The notes below the pieces were generated by a model. The model saw only the letters and a list, made by a program, of their open reading frames with translations, ran no database searches and was not told where the DNA came from. DNA of 64,000 bases, from assembly GCF_019393635.1 (NCBI RefSeq), contig NC_057861.1:546254711-546318710 (forward strand), in the 5' to 3' direction. The DNA is from Dromiciops gliroides (Eukaryota; Chordata; Mammalia; Microbiotheria; Microbiotheriidae). This document shows positions 34,346-46,555 of the stretch, piece by piece (the first letter of the stretch is position 1; the number at the start of each line of letters is the position of its first letter). Both the position numbers and the translations under genes were made by a program.

Positions 34346-35721
34346 TATGATTGCAGTGGTATATTATTAGTTCAAGCAGAATAGGAAGAGCTAAAGATCC
34401 CCATCCTGTGATTGAGACGCTGGTAGGGACCCTCTCTCCCTTTGCCTTTTTTTTTTTAAAGAAAATGGCAAAAAAAAAAAAAAGGCTTTCCTCTCTTTTA
34501 TATATGCTGAGAGCTAAGGGATAGATCCCCACAGGGTCAGGCCCAATTCTGCATTGTTCATCCTGCCCTTTCTGAATGAGTCTGATATTTCAGACTTGAT
34601 GCCTTCGTTTTCTTACGGCTCTGGGAAACCTGGCCCTGTTACTTACTCCCTCCTTATGTCTCCTGGAGCAGTCATGACAAATCTGAGACCTAGTTTTCCA
34701 CTGTAAAAAAATTGACACGCTGTCTAAAGTCTTTTGTCAAGCTGTCATTCCATAAGCCTATGATTCTGATTTACATGTATAGCCCCTTCTCATCCGCTAT
34801 CCATAGTCTTCTGGGGCCAAGCCAGTGAAGACAAAAATAGGGAGTGAGTGTCTTGGGATGTGTTCTCCCCTTCCCCTGGCTGTATTCGAGAGCCAGAGGG
34901 ATTGGACTTTTCATGTATCCTGTGTTAAGGATCACCTTGTTTCTTCTCTATCAGTACAAATGCCTGTCAGTTGTCTGTGTGCAAAGTTGACTTCCTAAAG
35001 TTGTGGGGCAGGTGGGGGGGTGGTTAGGGAGGCCTCCAAGTTTGCCCTAAGTTGTATCCTGCCCTCTGTAGCAGAGCAGACTCTCCCCACAGGCATAAAT
35101 CCATGAAACAGAAACCTTATCTTTCCACGGACCCTCCTGTACTTGTCCTGCTGCCACTATTGAGACCAGCTGTTGAAATTCTTGGCATAGACCCCAGGGG
35201 TCTTGAATTTCAGGGAGCCAGGGCCCAAGACCTCTCCATTTGGGCTCCTTCATACCTCTATAACCCTCACCTCAGGCCAGTGAATTCTGACTTCGGAGAA
35301 ACATGCAAGGTCTGTCTGGTTAAACCCGGTCCTCTCCAGTTTCAATCTTCTTATTTCATTGAGATAGGAGCAACCGGCGACCACTTGCCCTCCCTCATCA
35401 CCTTGCCCATTTGACACTTCAGTGTTGTGGTGGAGAGAGTTTCTCAGGGGAAAAGAGTGTATTCCTGACTAAGTCATAGTCCCTTGGGCATGGTTTAGTG
35501 GCAACGCTTGCCTCTGTCTCCTTCCTTTTTCCCTGAGAGAGACCTTGTTCAGCCTTCTGCTTATTAATGTCAGTGCCAACATGACAGAAGTGATAAGAAA
35601 TTAAAATGCATTGAAAAATCTAGCACCTTGAATCACAACTTCAGAAGCCTTAGAGATGTGTTAAACATTCACCTTTCAGAGGAAAGAGACGCAGTACTTT
35701 TTCAAGGGCATGCTTTTTTTT
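34346..35721. other. Intron 2, unique-looking
   Basis: No gene or repeat is supported over about 1.4 kb, apart from T10 and A14 runs near 34448-34482. Confidence 0.45.
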
Positions 35722-36235
35722 AGGGGCTGTAGTGGGTAGAGGATTGGGCTTGGAGTGAAGAAGTCCTAGGTTAAAAATCCCTTCTGATACTATCTGTGTG
35801 TCTATGGGCAAACCAGTTCACTGCTCTAGACCTCAGTTTCCTCACCTATAAAATAGGGATAATTGTCTATTCCAGAGGGGAGTTGGCATGAGACTCAAAT
35901 ACAATAATTATATATTTAGTTTCATGAATGTCAGTTGATGAGAGGCTAGAGAGATTTGGGGATTAGGACATGAAGATCCCACTGGGCCAAAGGCTACTTT
36001 ATGTTTATACCAAAGAGCTAGGTAGTGTAGTGGATAGATGGGACTTAGAAGGCAAGAAGACCTGAGTTCAAATCCTGCTTCAGATACTTAATAGCTATTT
36101 GACCCTGGATAAGTCACTTCACCTCTTTTTGCCTCAGTTTTTTCATCTGTAAAATGAGAACAAGAGCACTTAACCTCACAGCTGTGAGGATCAAGTGAGA
36201 TAATATGTGTAAGATGCTATATAAATGCTAGCTGT
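35722..36235 (+). mobile_element. Two MIR-like CORE-SINEs
   Basis: About 35722-35900 (cctcagtttcctcacctata) and 36008-36235 (aatcctgcttcagatactta, agtcacttcacctcttttt, tcaagtgagataatatg). Confidence 0.85.
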
Positions 36236-36362
36236 TTTTTTTTCAATCATTAGTCTATCCCCTCCCCCATTGGCCACCTCATTGAATTCCCTGAAATGAT
36301 TGCCCAGAGATTCAACAGTTGCTTTCGAGGGCTACATCCTTCTCTTGTGGATATGATAAGAC

Positions 36363-36530
36363 ATCAATGGTGTCAAACTCATATAGATCCTTGCAGGCCA
36401 CATTGACTTAGAAAATCACACATTCACATTATCTATGGGTGGGTTTTGTTTGTTTCTTTTGTTAAAAATTTCTGTTAGATTTTAATCTGGCCTGGGCTGC
36501 ACCTGGGAGTTTTATGGGCCACTGATATAT
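36363..36530 (+). mobile_element. hAT-like element family B
   Basis: It begins caatggtgtcaaactcatat and ends ttatgggccactgatat, with ttgacttagaaaatcaca and cattatctatg inside. Related to 46.38 kb (reverse) and 58.75 kb. Confidence 0.55.
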
Positions 36531-37203
36531 ATCATCTCACCTCCATGGGCCTCACTTTTCTTCTTATAGTAGGAAGTTTGTACATAATGACCTTCCACCT
36601 CTGCAATACCATCTTTCATGTCTCTGGCTATGGTGGAAGGCGAGGGTTTGGCTCATCTCTGCCACTTAGTCCCTTGGCTAATTCGTTCCTTGGAGCTTTG
36701 GTTACTCGGCAAGTTGGAAAAAAACTCTGGTCCTTGCTCATTGTTATTGTTTGAGGCCAAAGCAATACAGGGCTTCCTTGATGCAGCTGGGTTTGAGCAC
36801 TCATGCTCCTGTGGTGGATGACAGCACTCCAGGCCTGGAAGGGTTGGTTGTTGGTCTCTTAGAGCCACCTGGCCAGCAGCAGGTGCCCCAAGGCCCTGGG
36901 AACACTTTCAGTTCAGCAGTTCCTGAAGAGCCTACTTAAATGAAAACCCTTGGGCAAGGCTCTGGAGATGGGGATAGAAATGGACTGCTTCCCAAGGCTA
37001 GGAAGTTTTCAAGTGAAGGCATTTCTCCTACCCATGTGATCCTGAGCACTTAGGTTCAGTGACGCAAGTGGCCATTCCTGTTAGCCAGGCTGCCTCTGGG
37101 TTTACACACACTTCTCTGATCAGTAAACAAAGGAGCAAAAAAGGCCAAGCTCTCCCCACAGCCAAACAGAGTCTACTTCTCTGATGAAGATAAGTGGAAG
37201 TAG
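36531..37203. other. Intron 2, unique-looking
   Basis: No gene or repeat supported. Confidence 0.4.
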
Positions 37204-37352
37204 GGGCAGTGAGGTGGCACAGTGGGTAGAGCACCAGCCCTGGAGTTAGGAGGACCTAAGTTTAAATTCAGCTTCAGACACTTCCTAGCTGTGTGACCCT
37301 GGGCAAGTCAATTAACCCTGACTGCCACCACCACCCCCACACAAAAAAATAG
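37204..37352 (+). mobile_element. WSINE1/MAR-like tRNA SINE
   Basis: It starts gggcagtgaggtggcacagt and ends in a CA/A-rich tail. The target duplication GTGGAAGTAG is exact at 37194-37203 and 37353-37362. Confidence 0.9.
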
Positions 37353-37879
37353 GTGGAAGTAGTGATTCTAAGGTTCATGTTTCCCAAACAATTAATTGTC
37401 CCAATTCATTGGTTCAGAAAACAAATTAAGGGCTTAACATTTGGCTTTCTCTCTCACACTCAAGAGCAAGCATGATACCTGGGTTATGACCGATGAAATG
37501 AGTAAGAATAAGATTTTCCATGGGAAGGGCATTGGGAATGGCAAACTCTGATTCCTCTGGGCTTGAGTGATAGCTCCAGTCCTGGTTCCCTACCTCCAGG
37601 GGTCTTTTATTGCTTGGATACATAATCAGGTTCTCAGCAGATGCCTAGAAAAAGTGTTTCACCAAGGTATTTCTTGGACTGGGTCTCTTTTTTCCTCAAT
37701 TCCTTGCCCCAAACCTAAGTCTGCTCTCCCTGAAGTTCAGGTTGCTTCTAGGGATGATTTGGCTGCTTGTAGAAATAACTGCACACAGTTTATTGAGACC
37801 CTGAGCTTTTACTCCTAGGCTCTCTAGCTGTAGGGTAGACACCCCACCCCATTCCCATTTAAGCAAAACAATTACTAAT

Positions 37880-38065
37880 GAGAATCCCTGACATTTCTGC
37901 ATTTTACAGATGAAGAAACTGAGACTCTGGCTTGGCAACTTGGCCCATGGTCAGTCATGTAGATAGTAGTATCAGGTGGGATTTTAATCCAGTAGGCATT
38001 TATTTAGTGCCTATTGTATGCAGGGCACTGTCCTAGGTACTCAGGATACAGAGGTCATGCCAAAA
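37880..38065 (-). mobile_element. MIR-like remnant and ancient repeat piece
   Basis: Reverse MIR to about 37990 (cattttacagatgaagaaac), then an ancient-repeat piece (ggcatttatttagtgcctat). Confidence 0.6.
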
Positions 38066-38628
38066 TCAGTCCTCTCAAAGAACCTAGGTTCTGCATGGAG
38101 TCTAAATCTTCTTAACTCCAAACCCAGCATTCTGTCAGCTTGCACTAGGACGGTGGCAACTGCTCCTTAGTGTTAGCTCCTTCAGGAGGTTGTAAATTCC
38201 TTCAACACAGAGAGACTTTAGGGTTCTTCTAGGATAGCGGCTGGCACATGGTAGGCTCCTGAAGACACAGTGCCTTTTGTCAACAGTATTCGGGAAGATA
38301 TATATTATCATCTTGGCACAGCAGAACCTGAATTGAGTATACTTGTCAGCAAGTAACAAGGACTGGGAGTTCAAGCTTCTCTCCCACAAATGTCAGGCAG
38401 TTTACTAATTTAGGGACAAACTTTCCAAACCCCACAAATGCCTGACTAGCTACAAAGGGAGGCTGGGAACAAAGCTTCTTTGTGACTTTTGTTTTTAGCC
38501 TGGCATGTGATGAGGGGAGGGTGTGTGGCGTGGGGGCAGGAGCAGGGTGTTGATGCATCAGGAAGAAAACAACCACCCCAAAAAAAAATCGTATCTCCCT
38601 TTTTTTTCTCTCTCTCTCCCCCTCTCAG
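38066..38628. other. End of intron 2
   Basis: No repeats. It ends in a long T/C tract (38598-38626) and acceptor AG at 38627-38628. Confidence 0.5.
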
Positions 38629-38741
38629 CTCTACGAACTGCAGGATTTCGAAATGGTAGTTTGGCAAACCGACCCAGTGCTCCATTTAGAAGCAATGTTT
38701 ATCAGCCCACTGAGATGGCAGTTGTGCTAAATGGTGGGACT
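38629..38741 (+). CDS. GPRC5B: GPRC5B coding exon 3: cytoplasmic tail
   Basis: This 113-bp exon completes codon 336 and encodes residues 337-373 of the cytoplasmic tail, beginning A-L-R-T-A-G and ending L-N-G-G-T. The acceptor has a long pyrimidine tract ending ctctcag at 38628, and the donor is ACT|GTAAGT at 38742. It contains Y360, followed by Q-P-T-E, in the conserved tail region that the human protein shares. Human GPRC5B, from memory, has an eight-residue tandem duplication of the G-S-L-G-K-R-P-S motif here. This gene has one copy, reading G-S-L-A-N-R-P-S at residues 345-352. Confidence 0.95.
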
Positions 38742-40294
38742 GTAAGTATCAAAATGTGATGCTATGGCAGGAAGCTTCCGTGTGTACAGTCCTGGGGAAC
38801 AGCTTTCAGTGGGGATAAACGGCACCGTTTAAACTTGCTTGCTCTTTTTAAGAAGACGAAAGCTAAACATGACATCATCACTTGCAGCTAGTATGCATGC
38901 AATGCTTACCTTTTTCTCCTCCCCTCCACCCCAATCCACATAACTAAAATAAAATTCACCTGAATTTAGTCAGTTTGTAGTTTAGTTTGAGAATCTTGTT
39001 CTCTCGGGACTATTTCAGATCACCGGTGGTCCCTGATAGTATAAGTAAGCCTGTAGGGAAACCCACTCCCCCATCCCCTAGAGTTTTCTCCTTTATCCTC
39101 AGGCCGAGTCCTGCTGATTCACCTTTGAAAAGGCCAGCCAATTAAAATTATAATCTCTTCCAGATTTTGTTAAGTTTCAGCTTAGCTCAGATTTCCCCCT
39201 TCCACTCCGCTCAACCTGTGTGCCCTAGGGTCAGCATGGGAACCTCCCTGGGGAGAGATCCCTAAAGGACTCTGAGAGCTTGCTCACATAGAGGTCACCA
39301 TTTCCCTCCCCTTAGGACAACGGTTTGGCCTGTCATTGTGTTAAATCCTTGTTTTATTTTTGTGGCAAGAATGGGTTAGCTTAACTGATGCCAAACAGTC
39401 TTCTCGAGAATGACCGTGGCCATTTTCCTTTTCTGGAATGGCATTCTTTTCCTGTAGCGATCCAGAGAGGAGCTCTCATCTCCACATTTAATTTCCAAAC
39501 ATGGCTATGTGCTTCTTTAAAAAAAAAGTTCACATTCATAAGCCTGTTTACACATGTCAAGTACATTTCCATTCTTTATATCATGTGCCAATTCCATACT
39601 CAGCCTGATCACAGTGGGTCACCAACAACATAAGTTGATGATTGGGGTTCTTTGGTGAGTGTACAATGGGCGCAGGAAACCCTAGATTTTATTTAGATGT
39701 TTTGTTCTTTTACTTTTGAGTGGGACGTCACAGATTCATTGGGCAGGAGATCAGAAATCAACAGGATCATAGATTAGCTTTTATGAGGTGTGGGCTCCCT
39801 CTGCCCCTCCCCTTCCCCTAGTATGCACAAGGCCGAGTTTATGGCTCTCTGCCAAACTAATCTATGTCATGAGTGTTTGGTCTCCATGCCATCAGTAAAC
39901 ATGATTTGGAATCAGGCCTAGGATACCTTGGTTGGCCAATGACTGTTTAAACCCACCTGTTTCTATCCAGTGTGGATAAATATGCCACAGAGCAGTAGCT
40001 CAAAATAAGGGGAAAGGGTTTGTGAATGTAGAATTAAGAGTCATTTAGACCCTTTTCATGGTGGGGTGGTAAGGAAATGCTTTATGATTAAAGGATAACA
40101 TTTTTGGATGAAGAAATTTCACAGAGTAAGACAATGAGCCCTTTCCACGGTGCTTACGTTGATTTCGTGAGCTCTGCTTTGTTTGGCCGATTTGAAAACA
40201 GCCTCTTACTGACTAATGACTTAATTTCTCACAGTGCATATGTTGACATTGACTCTGGAGTTCATAGTTATGGGTTTGTTATCCTTATTTCCAG
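38742..40294. other. Intron 3
   Basis: A 1.55-kb intron with no recognised repeat, bounded by GTAAGT and tttccag. Confidence 0.8.
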
Positions 40295-40339
40295 ATCCCA
40301 ACCGCTCCGCCAAGTTACACTGGAAGACACCTCTGGTGA
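40295..40339 (+). CDS. GPRC5B: GPRC5B coding exon 4: C-terminus and stop
   Basis: This exon encodes the last 14 residues, ending G-R-H-L-W, then TGA at 40337-40339. The acceptor is tttccag at 40294, and codon phase is 0 after exon 3. The piece is too short for an ORF search and was found by expecting the conserved I-P-T-A-P-P start of the human tail. The residue before T-G-R-H is Tyr (380 or 381 by count) where I recall His in human. The exon continues into the 3' UTR. Confidence 0.95.
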   Translation: MPTAPPSYTGRHLW

Positions 40340-43300
40340 AAGGCTTTTACAAAGGTCCAGAGAATAAGAATCTCTGTCACAGATTTTATTCCCTGGCTGA
40401 GTCTTTCTGGGGGAGAAATCACTAACAGTGGTGGAACAGAGTCACCCCTCATCCTGGAGCTTTCAGAACCCCAGAGAATGGGGTTTCATGTAAATGTGAA
40501 CACTGGTGAACCGATAAGCTAACCACCCACAAAATACCAAACCAACCAACAATTCTGCAAACTAAAGCAAAGCTAATTTTCTGTAGAATTAGGCTCACTC
40601 TTAAAATGCAACTGGGGAGACTGCATCCTCCAAGTGTAGAAGAACCAAAGTCACAGTGACTGCTGAGCAGGCCTGATTGGCTTTGAGTGCTGGTTTCCAT
40701 ATTGGATCTGGGCTGCCTCCCTTGTGAGGTTGGCACTTGATTACTAAAGCATATAGAGGGGCTTTCCCATTTGGTTGCTAGTTGGTTTATGCGTTCCCCG
40801 GGTTCAGAGAGAGTAATTTGGTTATTGTTTTTGTGAGTGTGTATCTGCAGACATAATTAGATTATGGGGCATTTTATTGAGGGTGGGGGCCCTGGTTAAC
40901 ATTGAGAGAAGAAACACTACTAGTGAAGCATCCCCCTTCCCATTCTGAAGAAGTGAATAGTATCTGGTCATTAGTTCGTGGATCACATTTAACATGGTGT
41001 TGGGCTGGGGTTCTTTTTTTTTATGCCCCATACCTGTGATATTCTGATTAGGAGGACAGATAGGCCCCAAAATGGAGCCAGAGGTAGACATGATCTGTGT
41101 CATGGGGCACCAGACTGAAGTTCTCAATGTTATCAAGCTTCTCTGCCATCCCACATCCCCAGAAGCTGACCCGAGAACCTGGTGTTCTCAGCATCTTTCT
41201 GATTTATCTGTATTTTGTTTCCCAATGTGCTGTTGGGGCCACCAGCTTAGAAAACCAGAGGGATGAGCTGTAGCAGGTTTGCCACTGACCTATATGATGT
41301 GGCTTTCCCAGAGTCCCATAAGATGGTGGATCAAGGGTCCTCCTACTGCTTTAGCAATGCAGGAACTTCTCTCTTCCTTATATATGAAGGTAGTGGGATC
41401 TCCAAGATGAGGAACATTTTTGTTTGTGGATTTTTTGTTTGTTTGTTTGTTTGTTTGAGTTTTGGGCTTTGGAGTAGAGAAGAGAAGTTTGTTAGATGTT
41501 TTTATCTTGGTTAACTGCAAGTTCTCTGAAAATGGTTATTTCAAAACCCATTACTTCTGCCATTGTTTCCATCTGTCTTGAGCAAATCATCCCGTTATTA
41601 TTTAACATTTATTTAGTGCATATCCAACATTAAAAGCATCATGGTCTCCTCATTGGTTAGCCAACATGATCTGCAGCTTTCTTAAATGCCTAAAGCAAGT
41701 TTTTAACCTGACAGTATTGGACATATAAATGATGATGGGTTCTTTCACTATATAGCATAAGCTATAAGAAATCTATTCTATTTTCTAGCCTTTTTAAAAA
41801 AAAAAAAAAAGAAAAAAAGGTAAGCCACAAAAGAACATGGTAAAAAGTCAATGGTTGGGGAAAAAATGGTCACTGACTGTATAAATCGAATACATCTATG
41901 CTGAATAATTATAACAAAACCTCTAATTCTTTCTGCACCTGATTTTTGGCTGTGCCCTAAAAGCCCTCCACCCTCCGCACAGCACTGGGGGAAATGAGAT
42001 CGATATTGCCATTCTTGCCATGATCATCTTGCAAGTTCTTTTTTTCCCCCTCTCTGCAAGTTCATTTCCCTTTCTGCCATGCATGTGAAAATTAAAGCAT
42101 GGCATGAGAGTGCCTGCCCCATCATATCTCATCTCCAGTATCAGCCCTGGGAGCATGCGCTTGCTTTTAGACAACCAGACACCTGACTTTAGCCCTTAGT
42201 GTGTGTTCGGGAAGGTGAATTATTAGATGGTTTGGAAACTTCCGTATTTGGGGGAGGGGAGGGATGTTAGGGAAAGGGTGGGGGTGGGGTGGGACATTGC
42301 ATGCAGAACCCATTATTCTAAAAATAAAGAAATCTCCTAATGCCTCAGTCTAATCCAATTAAAAACAAGTTACACATTCTCGTGCCAGGAAATGGTTACT
42401 TATCCCAGCTCTATGAAGTCATTTGGAGTGCTAGAATACCATCAGTGACATTGGCCTGCAAAAAAAGTCTCCCTTTCAGAAAGGAACCATTAACGATGTA
42501 ACTTCCCTCTAAGCCGTTATCAAAATGTCTAAGGTGACTGTGGCCTAGATGGCAGGAGTGGTTTCTCTTTGTAAATGCTGCTGCTGGAAAGTAACATTCA
42601 CGACAATAAAAATGAAAGTGTTTCTAGCCCGCGGACCATTTTCTTTCAGACAGTTATCCGATGTGTTTTGAAGGTTCTGTTCTTGGCAGGGTTGAAAGAT
42701 GGGAAGGAGCTGAGAAATTGTAATTTGGGGTGGAGGAGTGGTAATCTCAGAAGAGAGAGAGGATCATTGTTTTCCTAATAACCTCACATGACTCATACAA
42801 AGATTTTTGCCTGGCCATGGTCTGTGATAGCAACTGCCCCAGAAAGCAAAGTGTGACAGACAAGGCACCTCCGTTTATTATTTGTGTAAATGAGCCGTGT
42901 TTACTTTTAACTTTGGGTAAAACGACCTACAAGTAGCACGTCCATGATTAAAACCCACAGTTGTAAGCACAAATGATAAATCTCTCAGCATTATGTTATC
43001 CAAAGCCACTCTGGGGCCATAAAAGCCCCCATGTCCCTTTTTGGTGTAAAACTGGATTCCTCCCAGTTTTCACCTCTCTGCAGGGGGGTGGGGGCAGGGC
43101 AGGGAACAGCAACTCGAAACCCTACAGCACTTTCAAACTTAGCCTTGAAATGTTGCAGTATTTTAAACGTGGCTGTTCCACAGTGTAGGAGAAATCAGAT
43201 GAAACTGTGGGTTCTGTGCACACCCCAGGGGCCTCTGGGCACCCCCTTGATTCTGGAAAAAGGTACTGTTTAACTGTCCTCGAAAGGGTACCTTTTTCAC

Positions 43301-43745
43301 TCAGAATTAACCAGGTCAAGTCTCTCCTTGGTGGTGACAGCTGAGTTTGGTGCCTCGGGCCTAACCAAAAGTTGTGCAAAAAGGGAACGTTGTAGCTTTT
43401 ATAATCAAACGATTCGACTATTATTCTACCAGCTTACAGGATTACCCAGCAGGTGCTTTTTATTAATTGATTAAGAGCAAAAGCTCACTTTTGATAGATA
43501 ATATATATTTATTAAATGTATTAATGTGTATTTTATAATGTACTTTCCCCCTCCCTCCCCACCCCGCTGCTGACCGTCGCATACTTACAAAGAACACCTT
43601 TAAAGAACTTTCAAGACAATCAATGTGTACCATAAATGACTGTATATAAGAATACAAATTAAGAAGGTTGTAAAGCATGGGCAGATATGTTTTATTTTCA
43701 AAATGCTGTTCTTAACAAAAAATAAAGGCTTTACTATTTACGTAC
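40340..43745 (+). other. GPRC5B: GPRC5B 3' UTR
   Basis: The stretch after the stop has no SINE, LINE or DNA transposon that I can recognise, in contrast to the flanks. That fits a long selected 3' UTR of about 3.4 kb. It contains a (GTTT)n run near 41433-41457, ATTTA-type AU-rich sequence near 41600, and an A/T-rich end segment (43490-43740) with a Pumilio-type TGTATATA at 43641-43648. Earlier AATAAA hexamers near 42324 and 42605 could give shorter forms. Confidence 0.7.
43721..43745 (+). terminator. GPRC5B: Probable main poly(A) signal of GPRC5B
   Basis: A canonical AATAAA lies at 43721-43726, followed about 20-40 bases later by T/G-rich sequence typical of a downstream element. It sits at the end of the repeat-free, A/T-rich tail segment. 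Cleavage near 43740-43750 is inferred. Confidence 0.6.
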
Positions 43746-46374
43746 AATGTTTGTCGTAACTTGTTCAAATGGCCTAACGACATTTTCCTTCATCATCTGG
43801 CCCTTTGGGTAGTCTCAGGAATTTAGATGCAGTGACTTCAGATACTGCAAATGGGAGAACGAATGTGGACTTGATATTAATTTCAGCAGGATGCTAAAGA
43901 CCTCTCTACCATATTTTTGGCCTAGAGGTTTCAGTGGAAAACTCACTTGGTCTCCTTCTTTTGTTGCTTGCATTTGCACTCCTGTAGGTTTGAGTAAATG
44001 TTAAAGATTATCATAAATATTGTTCTCCTTTGAAATGAACTACTGTTGTAGCAAAGGAATTTAAAACGAACAAATGCTTGCAAAAGGCTATAGCTTCAGG
44101 AAAAGAAAACCAGGATTCCTCCCAGGTTTAGGATCTCAGTTTAAAAATGAATCTTTGGAATTTGAACTAAGTATTTCACAAAAGGTGGGAAAACAGATTT
44201 GAATGCTTAGAGAGAACCAGGAAAATAGTGCACTGGTAATGATCAGGTTACAATATCTATTAGGACTAGGGAATGGGCAGTTAGAGTACCAATGTCATCC
44301 TGCATTTCACAAGCAGTTTTGTACCACAGGAGGGAAACATCTAGACCAACTACTGAAAGGGAAATGTAATGTTTGCAAGAACTCCAGACTCTTGCTTTTC
44401 TCCCAGATAGCATGGATTATTGGGGAAGGTTCCAGAGAATGAGAGCGTTTGTACATAATCGACTACACCTGCATATATAAAGCTATGCTCTTGATGTGTT
44501 CACCAGTAATGCTTCATTTTGCCAGAACACAAAGACTTTTTATATCTAAGACTTAAGAATGCAAGAGGCAGATACCATTTATTTGCTCGAGGCATCTATA
44601 ATGGTGCTTGGTTGAGGCTGCAGATTGAGAGTCTGTTCTTCATCCTCTAATGTGCATTTCACTGTAACAGAGAGAAGACTCATTAAAAGAGACACACTCT
44701 GGGAAAACACTCTTAACAAGGACACTACAAATATGAGAGATAATTCTTAAGGGATGCTCTTGTTTTGGGAATGGAAACTAGAGGCTGCCTACCATCAAAA
44801 GTTTAAAACATATCAAAAAGCCCCAAACTGAGTTCATTTCCCAGATGAAAGTCAGGTGAAGGTCAAGAGCATTATTTTCAGGTCTTGTAACTTTGAGGAA
44901 GTTTTACTGAAATATAATGGCAGATTTCAGTTTCACAGCTCAACACATTTCCCCCACCCCCAGAGTCAAAATCAGGATGTCACTGAGGACAACAACAAGG
45001 TCAATGGAGATTCATTTCTTGTATGTCACAGTCTGGGCAAGAATGTGATCCAGGTGATTTCCCCCTGTTCTGCCAAACAGGAAAGACAGCTAAAGACAGA
45101 GTAGGGTTGTTTGTGAAAGTAATCAATCCTAAACAGATAAAAGCCTCCCCCAACCCCGTCCCCCAAAAAAGGAAAAAGAAAATCTGAAAAAACGAAGCCC
45201 AACTGAAAATGAACTCTTGTGTTTGTGCTTCCGGTAGCATTTTTGCTTACCCATTGTTAATAGGCAACATTTACTGTATGCCCTTTGTAGATGAGGGCAG
45301 GATGCAAGATTAACCTGTCTTGGGGACATGGCTCTGGAGCATAGGTGAGTGGTGCTGCTTTTTAACCTATCCAAAATGTACTGGCCCTATATGGGGTTCA
45401 GACCCCTGACTTTAGTGATAATAGAAACATAAGCAAATCCACTGAGCCAACTGACCTGAACAAATAGTCCTCTGCAGTGCCGAAGGGTTCAGCAAAACCT
45501 GCCTTTGGAAATAGTGATGTTGAGAGGACAAGCCAGGAAAAGAATGAGTGGCCCAGGCTTCGAATGCCTTTGCTACTATGATTTATGTGTCATGTAACTA
45601 GACATTACCCTGGATTTTTGATCTACTTGATTTCTACTGAAATCATTGCGAGTCCCACTGCTGAATTCCTACATAGCTTTTTTTCTGTGGACTTGTTAAA
45701 GTTAATAGAGTTAAAACGTCTTGGACATTTTGAACATTGTTATCCATCGTGTAGGGTAAAGATTGGCTTCTCAGTTCTCTCCCAAGTTTCTGGTCAATCA
45801 TAATCATCTTTATACACTCATATAATCACAAAACTAGACAGTTCCCCTTCAAGTAGAAGCTTAATCTGCTAAGCAACCCTTGGAATCCAGCTGGCCTTTC
45901 CACATATTAACCAAGCCCCAATTTTTTCATCTTGTGCACAAGACTACAGGCAAACATCAAACTGCCTAGGAGTCTGAAAAATTGATCTATTTTGGGAAAC
46001 AAGAAGATAGCAAATAGCATACTTAGAGTTGCACTTTAAAAGAATCTGTATTCAGGTATTTGCCAAGGTACAGAGTCAGAACTTAGCTTCAAAGCAATGG
46101 GGAACTGGGAAAAGGGAAAACTGAGGGTGATGAAATGTTAAATTAGCATTACATCTAATTTTTTTTTTTTTGCATTTAAGAGATACAAAGAATCACAGCC
46201 AATTTGTAGATCATCTTCAGAAAGACAATCTATGAAGACAAAGGTTGTTTCTCGTTGTTACATAGGATCTCCCAGTGGTTGCCAGTGTGCACTCCCCATC
46301 TACTTTGGTTGATCTCCTCAGACCATAAATATTGCAAAATCAGAATTGAAATGGATTTTAGAAATCATTTAGTC
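43746..46374. other. Downstream flank, repeat-poor
   Basis: About 2.6 kb with no recognised transposon, RNA gene or coding exon on either strand. A convergent gene's 3' UTR could lie here, but I cannot show it. Confidence 0.4.
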
Positions 46375-46555
46375 CAGGCCCGAACACTCCTGAATGAAGC
46401 CCAAATCAGATGAAAATGTAATTGAGAAATGTTTAACACAACAAATACAATAAAACAGATAATACTGCATTTTAAAACTAAGTTGTCGGGGCCCACAGAG
46501 ATTCTTATATTCAGCTTAGTGGCCCTCATTTCTGTTTGGGTTTGATAACACTGAT
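46375..46555 (-). mobile_element. hAT-like element family B, reverse
   Basis: Read on the minus strand it gives the blocks of the 36.36 kb copy: tagtggcc-type ends, cattatctgttttattg and caattacattttcatct. Confidence 0.5.

Larger units (their letters stand above)
14850..43745 (+). other. GPRC5B: GPRC5B gene (whole transcription unit)
   Basis: This is the gene span from the presumed promoter-proximal start of exon 1 to the presumed poly(A) site. The structure read from sequence is a non-coding exon 1 ending at 15252, exon 2 at 32389-33402, exon 3 at 38629-38741 and terminal exon 4 from 40295. Introns are about 17.1 kb, 5.2 kb and 1.55 kb, all GT-AG. The joined reading frame gives 387 residues that match my memory of mammalian GPRC5B over the whole length. 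The 5' boundary (TSS) and the cleavage site are estimates. In human the neighbours are, from memory, GPR139 upstream and IQCK convergent downstream; neither is seen here. Confidence 0.9.
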
